Shown here: positions 46,508 to 56,509 of the stretch, in pieces
Layout of the letters: every line of letters begins with the position of its first letter
How positions within the stretch are numbered: position 1 is the stretch's first letter
Assembly: GCA_027068915.1 (NCBI GenBank)
Contig: JAMOLT010000061.1
Location: 62,001 to 126,000, forward strand
Length of the DNA stretch: 64,000 bases
Source: Sedimenticola sp.
GTDB taxonomy: Bacteria > Pseudomonadota > Gammaproteobacteria > Chromatiales > Chromatiaceae
Direction: 5' to 3'
Translations under genes and position numbers: made by a program
The notes under the pieces: model-generated
Databases searched by the model: none
What the model saw: only the letters and a program-made list of their open reading frames with translations
Told to the model about the DNA's origin: nothing

Positions 46508-47707
46508 ATGAACAGTGACCTGAAAAAACTCCAGCCCTATCCCTTCGAAAAGCTGCGCAAGCTAAAGGAAGGCTGCCAGCCACCACCAGCGCTGGATCAC
46601 ATCGCTTTGTCCATCGGCGAGCCCAGACACCCGACCCCGGCATTCATCACCGAAGCGGTATTGTCGCATTTGCACGGATTGTCCGCCTATCCCCTGACCA
46701 AAGGAGCACCCGGGCTGCGCGAGGCCATCTGCGACTGGCTGACACAGCGCTTTCGGCTGCCTGAAAACAGCCTGGACCCGGAACACCATGCGCTTCCCGT
46801 CAACGGCACCCGTGAGGCCCTGTTCGCCTTCGCGCAAACCATCATCGACCGCCGCCAGCCCACACCTCTGGTGCTGATGCCCAATCCCTTCTATCAGATC
46901 TACGAAGGCGCGGCATTACTGGCGGGCGCCCGGCCGGAATTCCTCAACTGCACCGAGGCGACCGGGCTGATACCGGATTTCGATCAGGTGAGCGAACAAA
47001 CCTGGAAGCATTGCCAGCTATTGTATCTATGCTCCCCCCACAACCCTACCGGAGCAGTGATACCCGAGGACAGCCTGGCCCGCCTCATCGATCTGGCGCA
47101 CAAACATGATTTCATCATCGCTGCCGATGAATGCTATTCGGAGATCTATTTCGATGAAAACCAACCACCCCCCGGCCTGTTGCAGGCGGCGGCGAATGCC
47201 GGGAATGAGCAGTATTCAAGATGCGTGGTTTTCCACAGCCTTTCCAAGCGTTCCAATGCACCCGGATTGCGTTCAGGATTCGTCGCCGGAGACAAGGATG
47301 TCCTGAAACAGTTCCTGCGCTACCGCACCTATCACGGTTGCGCCATGCCTCCCCACCACCAGGCCGCCAGCATTCTGGCATGGCGGGATGAAAAACATGT
47401 GAGAGAGAGCCGCAGTGCCTACCAGGAAAAATTTGCAGCCGTACTGGACACCCTGGGCAGCCACCTGCCCGTGGAAATGCCGGAAGCCGGCTTCTATCTA
47501 TGGGCGAGAACCCCAGGATCGGACACGGATTTCGCCCGCGAATTGTACAGCCAGCAAAATGTTACCGTGCTGCCCGGCAGCTATCTGTCGCGCACGGCGC
47601 GGGGAATCAATCCCGGCAGCGATCACATCCGCATGGCCCTGGTCGCCCCCCTGGACGAGTGCATCGATGCTGCCAACAGAATCAGACAACTAACCGAATC
47701 CATTTGA
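46508..47707 (+). CDS. dapC: Succinyldiaminopimelate transaminase
   Basis: This 399-residue fold-type I aminotransferase transfers an amino group from glutamate to N-succinyl-2-amino-6-ketopimelate in lysine and meso-diaminopimelate synthesis. The PLP features are visible: SPHNPTG, the Asp/Tyr in AADECYSEIYF, and the Schiff-base Lys in HSLSKRSNAPGLRSGF. The neighbours dapD and dapE, acting before and after this step, support DapC over other aminotransferases. dapD starts nine bases after the stop. Confidence 0.93.
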   Translation: MNSDLKKLQPYPFEKLRKLKEGCQPPPALDHIALSIGEPRHPTPAFITEAVLSHLHGLSAYPLTKGAPGLREAICDWLTQRFRLPENSLDPEHHALPVNGTREALFAFAQTIIDRRQPTPLVLMPNPFYQIYEGAALLAGARPEFLNCTEATGLIPDFDQVSEQTWKHCQLLYLCSPHNPTGAVIPEDSLARLIDLAHKHDFIIAADECYSEIYFDENQPPPGLLQAAANAGNEQYSRCVVFHSLSKRSNAPGLRSGFVAGDKDVLKQFLRYRTYHGCAMPPHHQAASILAWRDEKHVRESRSAYQEKFAAVLDTLGSHLPVEMPEAGFYLWARTPGSDTDFARELYSQQNVTVLPGSYLSRTARGINPGSDHIRMALVAPLDECIDAANRIRQLTESI

Positions 47708-47716
47708 GGAACAATC

Positions 47717-48538
47717 ATGAGTGAAATGAAAAATATTATCGAAGAGGCCTTTGAGCGGCGCGCAGACATCACGCCACGCACAGTAGATACCCTGGTTCGT
47801 GATGCCGTCATGGAAACCATCGATCAAGTCGATGCAGGTAGCTTGCGCGTGGCCCAGCCCGGTAAGGATGGCTGGGTAGTCAATGAGTGGGTGAAAAAGG
47901 CTGTCCTGCTGTCATTTCGCATCAATGACAATGAGTTTCTGAAAGGCGGCTTCACCAATTACTACGACAAGGTGCCATCCAAATACGCCGATTACAACGC
48001 CCGCGAGTTTCGTGAAAGCGGTGTACGTGTAGTGCCACCAGCCAGCGTACGCAAAGGCGCCTATATCGCCCCTTCCTGTGTGCTCATGCCCTCCTATGTG
48101 AACATCGGTGCCTATGTGGACTCAGGCACCATGGTGGACACCTGGGCGACCGTGGGCTCCTGCGCGCAGATCGGCAAGAATGTGCATCTTTCCGGCGGTG
48201 TCGGCATCGGTGGCGTACTCGAACCCCTGCAGGCGGCTCCCACCATCATCGAAGACAACTGCTTTATCGGTGCGCGCTCGGAAGTGGTGGAAGGCGTCAT
48301 CGTGGAAAAAGGTTCTGTCATCTCTATGGGCGTGTACATCGGTCAGTCCACCCGCATCTATGATCGGGAGAAGGATGAAGTGCTGTATGGCCGGGTGCCC
48401 GCTGGTTCTGTAGTGGTATCCGGCAACCTGCCTTCCAAGGATGGCAAGTACAGCCTGTATTGCGCGGTCATCGTCAAACGGGTGGACGAAAAAACCCTCA
48501 GCAAGGTCGGCATCAACGATCTGCTGCGCGATATTTGA
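47717..48538 (+). CDS. dapD: Tetrahydrodipicolinate N-succinyltransferase
   Basis: This 273-residue left-handed beta-helix enzyme transfers succinyl from succinyl-CoA to tetrahydrodipicolinate. Hexapeptide turns are visible in [34 protein letters not shown] and [15 protein letters not shown]. The length equals that of E. coli DapD. GAGGAACAATC precedes the ATG. It sits between dapC and an ArsC-like gene. Confidence 0.96.
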   Translation: MSEMKNIIEEAFERRADITPRTVDTLVRDAVMETIDQVDAGSLRVAQPGKDGWVVNEWVKKAVLLSFRINDNEFLKGGFTNYYDKVPSKYADYNAREFRESGVRVVPPASVRKGAYIAPSCVLMPSYVNIGAYVDSGTMVDTWATVGSCAQIGKNVHLSGGVGIGGVLEPLQAAPTIIEDNCFIGARSEVVEGVIVEKGSVISMGVYIGQSTRIYDREKDEVLYGRVPAGSVVVSGNLPSKDGKYSLYCAVIVKRVDEKTLSKVGINDLLRDI

Positions 48539-48549
48539 TGGACGTCTTA

Positions 48550-48900
48550 ATGACCCGGCTATACGGCATTCCCAACTGCGACACCATGAAGAAAGCTCGC
48601 AAATGGCTGGACGAACATGATGTGCCTTACGAATTTCATGATTACAAGAAACTCGGCATCGACGAGGCCAGCCTGCGGGACTGGATGAACAAAGTGGACT
48701 GGGAAATTCTGCTCAACCGGCGCGGTATCATGTGGCGCAAGCTGTCTCAGGAACAAAGGGACAGCATCAACGCAGAGAAGGCGCTGCTGCTGATGATGGA
48801 AACCCCCTCCATCATCAAGCGGCCGGTACTGATTACAGAAGATGGACATATCGAGGTTGGATTTTCCCTGAACAAATACAAGGAGTTGTTTAATACATGA
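48550..48900 (+). CDS. ArsC/Spx-family protein (YffB-like)
   Basis: This 116-residue thioredoxin-fold protein starts LYGIPNCDTMKKARKWL, the YffB pattern with a single active-site Cys, and contains NRRGIMWRKL and PSIIKRPVLI, as in arsenate reductase-like proteins. E. coli YffB sits next to dapE in the same way, and its function is not clear; arsenate reduction is unlikely. The ATG at 48550 has GGA seven bases upstream; an in-frame ATG at 48538 overlapping the dapD stop is possible. Confidence 0.88.
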   Translation: MTRLYGIPNCDTMKKARKWLDEHDVPYEFHDYKKLGIDEASLRDWMNKVDWEILLNRRGIMWRKLSQEQRDSINAEKALLLMMETPSIIKRPVLITEDGHIEVGFSLNKYKELFNT

Positions 48901-49376
48901 AAAAAACCCTGTTACTTGCCTGCTTGATTGTTGCAGGCAACCATTCGATCCAGGCGGAAGAAAAATGGTACAAATACGAGCGCCTCTACCTTCAGGCCGG
49001 CACCTTCATTCATTTCTCTTCCAGCGATGATCATGACGGCTCCAGTCTTCTGCTCGGCCTGGAAGCGGTAAAATCCAATGGCTGGCTTTACGGACTGGCC
49101 TTGTTTGATAATTCTTTCGGGCAATTTTCTCAATATGCCTATGTTGGAAAAAACTGGAACTTTTCAGGAAAAATGGAGAACTTCCATGCCAAATTAACGG
49201 CAGGCATCATTCACGGTTACAAGGAACCCTGGGACGACAAGATCCCCTTCAACAGCAGTAGCGGCTGGGCGCCCGGCCTCGTCCCTTCCTTTGGCTACAA
49301 GAAAGATCGCTTCGGTGCAGACATCGTGCTGTTGGGCAATTCCGGCCTGCTGTTTACCGTAGGAACAGATTTCTGA
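48897..49376 (+). CDS. Small outer-membrane beta-barrel (PagP-like)
   Basis: This 159-residue protein has a signal peptide ([16 protein letters not shown]) and alternating aromatic strands ending in Phe (FTVGTDF), as outer-membrane barrels do. The segment [19 protein letters not shown] and [13 protein letters not shown] resemble PagP, a lipid A palmitoyltransferase, in position and character, but the PagP catalytic His and Ser residues cannot be assigned with confidence. It overlaps the ArsC-like gene by ATGA and dapE by one base, so it is part of the dap operon although it has no known lysine-pathway role. Confidence 0.7.
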   Translation: MKKTLLLACLIVAGNHSIQAEEKWYKYERLYLQAGTFIHFSSSDDHDGSSLLLGLEAVKSNGWLYGLALFDNSFGQFSQYAYVGKNWNFSGKMENFHAKLTAGIIHGYKEPWDDKIPFNSSSGWAPGLVPSFGYKKDRFGADIVLLGNSGLLFTVGTDF

Positions 49377-50503
49377 TGTCCGATACCCTTGATCTTGCCA
49401 AAGAACTCATCAGCCGCACATCCGTCACACCGGAAGATGCCGGTTGTCAGGATCTACTGATGGCTCGCCTGCGGGCTCTGGGTTTTGAGCTGGAGACACT
49501 GAACTTCGGCGATACCAGAAACTTCTGGGCCCGCCGTGGAACACAATCCCCCCTGTTCTGTTTTGCCGGACACACGGATGTTGTACCCAGCGGGCCGCTA
49601 AAAGAATGGCAGAGCAACCCGTTCCAGCCGGAAGTGCGCAACGGTATGCTCTATGGCCGGGGCGCAGCAGATATGAAGGGCTCGCTGGCAGCAATGATTA
49701 CCGCCACCGAGGCTTTCCTGGCAAAACACCCGGAACACCGGGGATCTATCGCCTACCTCATCACCAGCGATGAGGAAGGCCCGGCCACGGATGGCACGGT
49801 GAAAGTCGTGGAAACCCTGGAGCAGCGAAACGAGAAAATCGACTGGTGTCTGGTGGGCGAACCCTCATCCACAGACAAGCTCGCCGACGTGGTAAAAAAC
49901 GGCCGCCGCGGTTCCCACGGTTGCCGTTTGGTGGTGAAAGGCGTGCAAGGCCATGTAGCCTACCCACATCTGGCCAGAAACCCGGTACACCAAGCCCTGC
50001 CGGCACTCACGGAGCTGGTTGCCCGTAAGTGGGATCAGGGCAACGATCATTTTCCACCCACCACTTTCCAGATCTCCAACATCCATGCGGGCACCGGCGC
50101 CACCAATGTCATTCCCGGCTACCTGGAAGTATTGTTCAATTTCCGCTTTTCCACCCAAACCACCCACAAGGAACTGGAACAACAGGTCGAGGATATTCTG
50201 AACCACCACAACCTAGACTATGAAATTGAATGGATCCTGTCCGGCCCACCCTTTCTGACTGCAGAAGGAGCCTTGCTGGATGCTGCGCAACAAGCGGTCA
50301 AGGACATCATGGGTTACAGCACCCGGCTATCCACTTCTGGCGGCACCTCCGATGGCCGCTTTATCGCCCCAACCGGGGCACAGGTGCTGGAACTGGGGCC
50401 GCGGAACGCCACCATTCACAAGGTTAACGAATGCGTGGACATTGAAGATCTGGACAATCTGTCACAGATCTATGCACGCCTGATGGAGCTGTTGTTGACA
50501 TAG
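49376..50503 (+). CDS. dapE: Succinyl-diaminopimelate desuccinylase
   Basis: This 375-residue M20 metallohydrolase removes succinate from N-succinyl-LL-diaminopimelate. Zinc ligands and the catalytic Glu are seen in [24 protein letters not shown] and [22 protein letters not shown] and [14 protein letters not shown] complete the DapE signature. It is the last gene of the dapC-dapD-arsC-like-barrel-dapE operon, followed by a composite repeat. Confidence 0.96.
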   Translation: MSDTLDLAKELISRTSVTPEDAGCQDLLMARLRALGFELETLNFGDTRNFWARRGTQSPLFCFAGHTDVVPSGPLKEWQSNPFQPEVRNGMLYGRGAADMKGSLAAMITATEAFLAKHPEHRGSIAYLITSDEEGPATDGTVKVVETLEQRNEKIDWCLVGEPSSTDKLADVVKNGRRGSHGCRLVVKGVQGHVAYPHLARNPVHQALPALTELVARKWDQGNDHFPPTTFQISNIHAGTGATNVIPGYLEVLFNFRFSTQTTHKELEQQVEDILNHHNLDYEIEWILSGPPFLTAEGALLDAAQQAVKDIMGYSTRLSTSGGTSDGRFIAPTGAQVLELGPRNATIHKVNECVDIEDLDNLSQIYARLMELLLT

Positions 50504-50588
50504 AAGCACTGTTCCACCCGTTTGATTTGTTCAGAAATAAAAAATCCTGTAGCCTTTCAGCCAGTGGCTTCCGGTAGACTTTTACTAT

Positions 50589-50873
50589 TATTAACCCGGC
50601 AACAATATATGTCGTATTCAGGGCTTCAGGCATGCAGCGGAACAAGGCGCCGTGCGCAGGCAAGGGTTGCTACCCTTGTCAAGCACTGCAACGCAGGGCC
50701 GGTGCATGCCTGAAGCCCCTAACCATTTGATATGTAACGACAGGCCGCCGTGTGCTGGCCCACAGACTGCGTTAGCAAAACTTGCTGCAGGGTGGCTGCA
50801 GCGGCGTTTTGCCGCCTTGCTGTGGGTCAGCACACAGCGGCTGAATATGACATATATTGTTACCGGGTTAATA
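50589..50873. repeat. Structured palindromic mobile element, full copy B1 (285 bp)
   Basis: Inverted repeats at 50589-50621 and 50841-50873 match with two differences in 33 and start TATTAACCCGGC. The reverse complement of the interior lines up with copy A along its length. The arm-1 stem of 21 pairs (about 50741-50761 with 50820-50840) is nearly perfect, and smaller stems CTGCAG/CTGCAG and CAAGGG/CCCTTG replace CTGTAG/CTATAG and AATGG/CCATT of copy A, keeping pairing. This is strong sequence-level evidence for selection on structure. Confidence 0.85.
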
Positions 50874-51008
50874 GTAACCCGGCGACCATTCAGATGATGT
50901 TCAGCTGCCACGAGCGCGCCTGTGGACATCGTTGCCGCGCTTTGACAGGGAATCACCCTGCAGGCGGCACGATGGCTGAATATGACATGTATTGTTGCCG
51001 GGTTAATA
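50872..51008. repeat. Short derivative of the element, fused to copy B1 (137 bp)
   Basis: A degenerate left end (GTAACCCGGCGACC, then TTCAG) directly abuts copy B1, and a good right end lies at 50976-51008 (CTGAATATGACATG...GGGTTAATA). The interior differs from both full copies and is much shorter. The composite ends 72 bases before the start of the giant repeat protein gene, so it probably contributes its promoter or leader. Confidence 0.75.
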
Positions 51009-51079
51009 TGTTGAGCCGGTGACAGTTGATACCCTGTCCTCCTGGAACCATGGAGCACATTTCAATACAGGAAAAAAAC

Positions 51080-54000
51080 ATGGGATGTTTTTTCAAGCGA
51101 TTTTTCTTGCCATCGGCTGGCTGGCAATCATTGCAGATTGCCATTGTCTTTATGTTGCTGTTCATTGGCCAGGTTCCGCTTGTCCATGCCGCCAACTCCA
51201 TCACCGGGGTTGTCTCCCTGCCTGATGGCGAGATTGCACCTGCCGGGGGAATTTCGTTGACAGTCAGCGTCAGCAATCAGGCTGACAGGGAAAGTAAAGA
51301 TCTGTTCATCCCTGCGGGCGAAGCTTCTGTTTCCTATACCCTCGACCTGCCGGTTTCCCCGGGAAGCACCTGGGTAGTGTCTTACCTGTACTCTGGCGAC
51401 CTGCCTTACCTGCCGAAAGGATACTATTCGGCGCTCAGCACAGCCACCGGAACAACCTGGCCAGGGGGCATGCCGTCAACCAAGCTCGATGGCGACTCCA
51501 GCCATACCGGCATCGACATGATTTTGTTGCCGGGCATCCGCATCAGCGGTGTTGTTTCCCTGCCTGCCGGACAGTTTGCGCCAGCGGGAGGGGTTTCTGT
51601 CGATGTGGTGGTTTCCCGGAATTACCCCATTTCGGCTTCCACGCCTGCCGGCAGCAAAAGGCATTCGGTTTTGATTCCGGAAGGAGAAGCATCCGCGCCT
51701 TATATTCTGACCATAGCGCCCTGGCAACAGCAAACCCAATATATCTATTATGAATATTCGGGTTCCCTGGAGTATCTTCCCTGGGGTTTCTATGCACCCT
51801 CCGGAACCACCGTCCAAGAAGTAAGGAGGCTGCCATTGGATAGGCCTCAAAGCAGCATCAACCTGCGCTTGCTGACAGGCAGTAAGATCAGCGGCAGCGT
51901 CCATCTTCCGTCAGGGAGTGTGGCTGCCGCCGGCGGAGTATGGGTAGATGTCACAGCTGAAGAAGGCAATTTCAGCTACAAGATGAAAACCCGGGTCTTT
52001 ATTGCCGAGGGACAGACATCGGCTTCGTACGATCTGATCGTGCCCTCAATTTACGACTGGATGCACAGGCTGTCCTACTCCTATCCAGGGCCTGGGACAT
52101 ATCTCAGCCGTGGTTACTACAACCCCTCCGGCACATCGGCGGAAAATGCTACGCTTATCGCCGGTGGAACAGACCAGACGGGAATCGACTTGACCTTGCT
52201 TACCGGCAACCGCATCAGCGGCAACTTCACCTTGCCTGCAGGACAGGTCGCCCCCACCGGTGGCTTGCAGGTGCACATACAAGCCTATGACACAGACCTG
52301 GGTGATTTTAGCGGCGTTTTTTCCATTCCCGAGGGGCAGTCATCTGTCTCCTACGGCATTGCCGTTCCTGTCGATTCCCTGGCGCAATGGCAACTTCAGT
52401 ATCACCTTGGTTACCAGCTCTACAGCAATCTGGCTGTTCCCCGAAAGGGGTACTATACGCCGTCCGGCACCACCTGGGACGAGGACGCCACCACCTTGCT
52501 GCCGGGCGGACAGGATCATGGCAATGTAAATCTGACGCCACCGGCGCCCAGTCAGATTCGCGGCAGCATCTCCTTGCCGCCAGGGGAAGTGGCTCCTGCC
52601 GGCGGAGTGGCAGTCAGCATACACAGCCTCAGCTTTTCCAATAATTCTGCGTACACCCAGGTCGTCATTCCTGAAGGCGCTTTTTCCGCCACATATTCCC
52701 TGCAGGTGCCTACTGACGGCAGCGACCAGATCAAACTCTATTATTCTTATGCGGGGGATATGCCGTATTTGCCGAGAGCATATTTTTCAAATTCCGGAAG
52801 CGTCAACAATCCAGAACAGGCAACGCTTCTTGCCGGGGGCGGCAATCATGACCATATTGATTTCACACTTCTCGAAGGCTTGCGGTTCAGCGGGGAAGTG
52901 AAGCTGCCATCCGGAGAAACCGCAGCTGCGGGGGGGATTTTCATCACGGTATCGGCTTATGACCGAAACAGCAATCAGCACATGGGGCAAGGCAAACTTG
53001 TCTATATCAAGCCCGGCGCAGCATCGGCGCCCTACGCCCTTGTCCTGCCGTATCACCCGGATGCAGCATTGACATTGTCTTATGAGAATGAATCGCGCTG
53101 GGGGGAATTGAGATACCTGCGCACCGGGTATTACGCAAGCACAGGGACGACCTGGGACGTCATGGCCGCCACATTGCTGGACACGGAAAACTCCCGTGAA
53201 AATCTGGACCTGACCTTGTTGACGGACAGCAGAATCAGCGGCAACCTGTCCTTGCCTGCGGGACAGGTTGCACCTTCCGGCGGGCTGATGATCCATGTTC
53301 GCGCCTTCTCCGATCAGCCGGACAGCAAACAGGTAGAGCAGCACTTTTTCATTGACCAAGGTGTAAACGCCATCCCTTACGCTCTTGTTGTGCCACCTTC
53401 TGCGCCTCAACAATGGAGAATCTCCTACAGCTACAATGGCAGCACGGGAAACTTCCATCACCTTGGATACCATGCCACTTCCGGGACAACCTGGGAGTTC
53501 AGCCAGGCCACTGTTTTAGCAGGGGGTATGAATCATACCGGTATAAACCTGGCGTTGATTGCCCAGCCACAGATCAGCGGCACCATTTCCCTGCCATCAG
53601 GAGAAGTTGCACCAACGGGTGGAACCGAGGTTTATGTCCGGGGAATGCCCCAGAACCAAGAGTATTGCGGGGATGGCGAGTGGTTTTTTATCGCAGAGGG
53701 AGAAACCTCCGTGGCCTATGCCATCAATATCCAACCGGGTCTGGATACTACCTGGATCATTGGCTATGGCTATAATGGCAGCGCACCGTACCTGCCCGCG
53801 GGCTATTATGCAGTTTCCGGAACCCAACCGAACCTGGCCCAGGCAAGCCTTCTTCCTGGCGGACACAGTTTGAGCGGGATTGACCTGACCCTGCTCCCGG
53901 GACAGCGGATATCCGGCACCCTGGCCTTACCCCAGGGAGAAACCGCTCCCCCTGGAGGAATGCAGGTCAGCATCAGTGCTACCAACCAGGAAGGCGACTA

Positions 54001-56113
54001 TCTGGGCCTGTTCTACGCTCAAATCCCCGGGGGCGATTCTTCTGTGCCGTATATCTTCTCGGCAAATGCTGATCCAGGAACGAACCTGAGTATTTCCTAC
54101 ACGCATTCTGGAAGCTTGCTGTATCTGCACAAGGGCTACTACAGGGATGCAGGTACAACCTGGGACAAGAGCAGTGCGACCATCCTCCCTGGCGGAAGCG
54201 ACCTGACAGGCATCGACCTGACCTTGTTGCCCGGCAGCAGGATTTCCGGCCAGGTTTCCTTGCCTGCCGGAGAGCTGGCGCCTGCAGGAGGGCTTTATGT
54301 CCATCTTGATTTTTCCGACAGGGACAGGCATTTAACACACTCCAAGTTTGTTCACATTCCGGCAGGAGAGGCTTCTGCACCCTATGGTATTGCCCTGCTG
54401 CCTGATGCAACTGCCAACTGGGCAGTTTCCTACAGGCTTTCTAAAGGCGGCATGTATTTGTCACAAGGCTACTATTCGGCATCAGGAACAACGTGGAAAG
54501 CCTCTGAGGCCGCGCTGCTGGCCGGAGACTCTTCACACCCGGACAGCAACCTGACCTTGCTCACCGGCAAGCGTATTTCCGGCAGTTTGTCATTGCCGGC
54601 GGGCGATGTGGCATCCGCAAAAAGCATGACCCTGAGAATGGCGGTGGAAGATGAAAGCGGAGTTGAGGCGAATTGGCAGTACATCACGATCAAGCGGGGA
54701 CATCGCTCAGCCGGGTATACCCTGGCCACGATTCCGGATGACACAAAGAGCTGGATAGCATCCTACTCTTATCCTTACGAAAACACCCCCTATTCCCGAT
54801 CTGGCTTCTATAACAGCATTGCCACCACCTGGAATAAAGCAGCGGCAACCATACTTGCAGGCGGCGCTGATCATTCGGATATCAATCTGGTGGTGTTGAG
54901 AAACCACAAGATCAGCGGCCAGATATCCTTGCCGCTCGGAGATGTTGCTCCTGCCGGCAGTATTGTTGTCGGCATATCCGCTTCACGGCAACAAAGCTCC
55001 AGCACAGAATCACAAACCAGTATCACCATAGAAGAAGGCGACTCCAAAGCACCCTACACCTTATGGCTGGATCCCGATGATGAAGCCCAATGGGTGTTGC
55101 AGTATTCGTATCATGGAACCGAACCTTACATGAACAATGCGTACTATGCCGCTGCCGGGACGACCTGGGACAAAGCCGCGGCAACATTGCTTGACGGCAA
55201 ACATGATCACGCCGGGATCAATCTTGAACTGCTGAAAAAATTACGTTTTAGCGGCACGGTATCACTTCCTGCAGGTGAGGCAGCGCCCTCTGGAGGAATT
55301 GCTTTGTCCATCCAGTTTGATACCCAGTCAACATGGGTGGAAATTGAAGAGGGAAATTTTTCCACGCCCTACGAGTTGTGGGTGCCCATCAACCCAAATC
55401 AGACATCACCACTAAGCTACTGGTTGCCCGACAGTGGGGCCTACTTGCGCTATGGTTATTACACCAGCACAGGAACCACCTGGGATTACTTTCAAGGCGA
55501 ACCGTTTCGAGCAAACGCAAACCACCAAGGCATTGATCTGACTCTGTTGGCTGGCGACCGCATCAGTGGCACCCTGTCCTTACCGGAAGGCCAGGCGGCG
55601 CCAACCGGGGGTATCAGCCTGGAAATACAAAGCAATGACATCCATTCCATGCAGAGAGAATATGCCTATGTGACCATTGCCGAAGATGAATCTGCCGTAG
55701 ATTATATCTTGGTGCAGATCCCGGATGCAGAAGCGCAATGGAAAATCTCCTACATCCACCACGGGATTGAACCCTATATTCAAAAAGGGTTTTACGCCTG
55801 GAATGGCACTGTTTGGGACAGCAGCAAGGCATCCTTGCTCGATGGGGGAAGAACACATGACGGCATCAACCTGCGATTGCTCAAGGACATTCCTGACAGC
55901 TGCCCCCTGGCCGATGAAGTCATTTCCGGCCCGATATTGTATGAGGAGGATTTTCACTGTTCAGCCGAATCCTCGATAACCGCCGGATCTCCCCAAGGGG
56001 TCGTCGTGGGCAAGGGCGTTCACGTCCTGTACTCAGCGCCACAGATAGAACTCAAACCCGGGTTTTCCGTAAATGGTGGTGTTTTCAGGGCGGGAAACAA
56101 CCTGCTGCCCTGA
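51080..56113 (+). CDS. Giant exported protein with 14 tandem repeats
   Basis: This 1677-residue protein has a signal peptide (IAIVFMLLFIGQVPLVHA) and 14 imperfect units of about 110-118 residues. Each opens with RISGxxSLPAGxxAPxGG, continues with an IPEGxxSxxY strand, then WxxSYxYxG, a GYYxxSGTTWD motif and ends with LLxGGxxHxGIDLTLL. The C-terminal 75 residues contain two Cys and SAPQIELKPGFSVNGG, like the end of the C25 peptidase at 19866-24119. A surface or extracellular structural role is inferred. The ATG at 51080 follows AGGA with good spacing. No anchor motif (LPxTG, OmpA) is present. Repeat 11 is the most diverged. Confidence 0.85.
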   Translation: MGCFFKRFFLPSAGWQSLQIAIVFMLLFIGQVPLVHAANSITGVVSLPDGEIAPAGGISLTVSVSNQADRESKDLFIPAGEASVSYTLDLPVSPGSTWVVSYLYSGDLPYLPKGYYSALSTATGTTWPGGMPSTKLDGDSSHTGIDMILLPGIRISGVVSLPAGQFAPAGGVSVDVVVSRNYPISASTPAGSKRHSVLIPEGEASAPYILTIAPWQQQTQYIYYEYSGSLEYLPWGFYAPSGTTVQEVRRLPLDRPQSSINLRLLTGSKISGSVHLPSGSVAAAGGVWVDVTAEEGNFSYKMKTRVFIAEGQTSASYDLIVPSIYDWMHRLSYSYPGPGTYLSRGYYNPSGTSAENATLIAGGTDQTGIDLTLLTGNRISGNFTLPAGQVAPTGGLQVHIQAYDTDLGDFSGVFSIPEGQSSVSYGIAVPVDSLAQWQLQYHLGYQLYSNLAVPRKGYYTPSGTTWDEDATTLLPGGQDHGNVNLTPPAPSQIRGSISLPPGEVAPAGGVAVSIHSLSFSNNSAYTQVVIPEGAFSATYSLQVPTDGSDQIKLYYSYAGDMPYLPRAYFSNSGSVNNPEQATLLAGGGNHDHIDFTLLEGLRFSGEVKLPSGETAAAGGIFITVSAYDRNSNQHMGQGKLVYIKPGAASAPYALVLPYHPDAALTLSYENESRWGELRYLRTGYYASTGTTWDVMAATLLDTENSRENLDLTLLTDSRISGNLSLPAGQVAPSGGLMIHVRAFSDQPDSKQVEQHFFIDQGVNAIPYALVVPPSAPQQWRISYSYNGSTGNFHHLGYHATSGTTWEFSQATVLAGGMNHTGINLALIAQPQISGTISLPSGEVAPTGGTEVYVRGMPQNQEYCGDGEWFFIAEGETSVAYAINIQPGLDTTWIIGYGYNGSAPYLPAGYYAVSGTQPNLAQASLLPGGHSLSGIDLTLLPGQRISGTLALPQGETAPPGGMQVSISATNQEGDYLGLFYAQIPGGDSSVPYIFSANADPGTNLSISYTHSGSLLYLHKGYYRDAGTTWDKSSATILPGGSDLTGIDLTLLPGSRISGQVSLPAGELAPAGGLYVHLDFSDRDRHLTHSKFVHIPAGEASAPYGIALLPDATANWAVSYRLSKGGMYLSQGYYSASGTTWKASEAALLAGDSSHPDSNLTLLTGKRISGSLSLPAGDVASAKSMTLRMAVEDESGVEANWQYITIKRGHRSAGYTLATIPDDTKSWIASYSYPYENTPYSRSGFYNSIATTWNKAAATILAGGADHSDINLVVLRNHKISGQISLPLGDVAPAGSIVVGISASRQQSSSTESQTSITIEEGDSKAPYTLWLDPDDEAQWVLQYSYHGTEPYMNNAYYAAAGTTWDKAAATLLDGKHDHAGINLELLKKLRFSGTVSLPAGEAAPSGGIALSIQFDTQSTWVEIEEGNFSTPYELWVPINPNQTSPLSYWLPDSGAYLRYGYYTSTGTTWDYFQGEPFRANANHQGIDLTLLAGDRISGTLSLPEGQAAPTGGISLEIQSNDIHSMQREYAYVTIAEDESAVDYILVQIPDAEAQWKISYIHHGIEPYIQKGFYAWNGTVWDSSKASLLDGGRTHDGINLRLLKDIPDSCPLADEVISGPILYEEDFHCSAESSITAGSPQGVVVGKGVHVLYSAPQIELKPGFSVNGGVFRAGNNLLP
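51190..55885 (+). repeat. Fourteen in-gene tandem repeats of about 340 bp
   Basis: The units begin near residues reading ITG/ISG/IRG/FSG plus xxxLPxG; fourteen such openings can be counted. Unit length varies slightly at the central loops. Codons differ between units, so the array is old rather than a recent expansion. Confidence 0.85.
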
Positions 56114-56143
56114 TATGCCGTGAGTTTCTATCCGATTAGCATC

Positions 56144-56155
56144 TATTAACCCGGC
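56144..56155. repeat. Solo repeat end TATTAACCCGGC at the hinT stop
   Basis: This exact copy of the element-end 12-mer supplies the TAA stop codon of hinT (minus strand, 56146-56148) and its last codons. Confidence 0.7.
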
Positions 56156-56490
56156 GGCCAGTGCATCGGGCGGCCGCCCAGCACATGCATATGGATATGG
56201 AATACGGTCTGCCCTGCGCCGGCATTGCAGTTGAATACGACACGATACCCCTCGTCGGCAATACCTTCCTGGCGGGCCACGGTTTTTGCCGCCAAGGACA
56301 TTTTTCCGACCAGTGGTGCATTTTCCGGCTGCAGATCATTGAGCGTGGGGATATGGCACCGGGGAATCACCAGCACATGGGTGGGGGCCTGGGGATTCAG
56401 ATCCCGAAACACCAGAACATCCTCATCTTCGTAGATAATATCTGCAGGGATCTCGCCCGCAACGATCTTGCAAAATATACAGTCTGTCAT
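56146..56490 (-). CDS. hinT: HIT-family nucleotide hydrolase (HinT-like)
   Basis: This 114-residue protein hydrolyses AMP-linked phosphoramidates or similar adenosine conjugates. The histidine triad HIHMHVLGG and the N-terminal CIFCKIVAGEIPADIIYEDE match bacterial HinT. GGAGAGG precedes the ATG at 56490. The C-terminus MHWPPG ends within the dispersed 12-mer, which replaced the usual tail. recR lies 19 bases upstream on the same strand. Confidence 0.93.
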   Translation of the reverse strand: MTDCIFCKIVAGEIPADIIYEDEDVLVFRDLNPQAPTHVLVIPRCHIPTLNDLQPENAPLVGKMSLAAKTVARQEGIADEGYRVVFNCNAGAGQTVFHIHMHVLGGRPMHWPPG

Positions 56491-56509
56491 GATCCTCTCC
56501 TGATTCCGG

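Noticed and set aside
51190-55885. CRISPR array
   Set aside because: The regular spacing comes from protein repeats of about 340 bp in one long reading frame; there are no short identical repeats with unique spacers and no cas genes.
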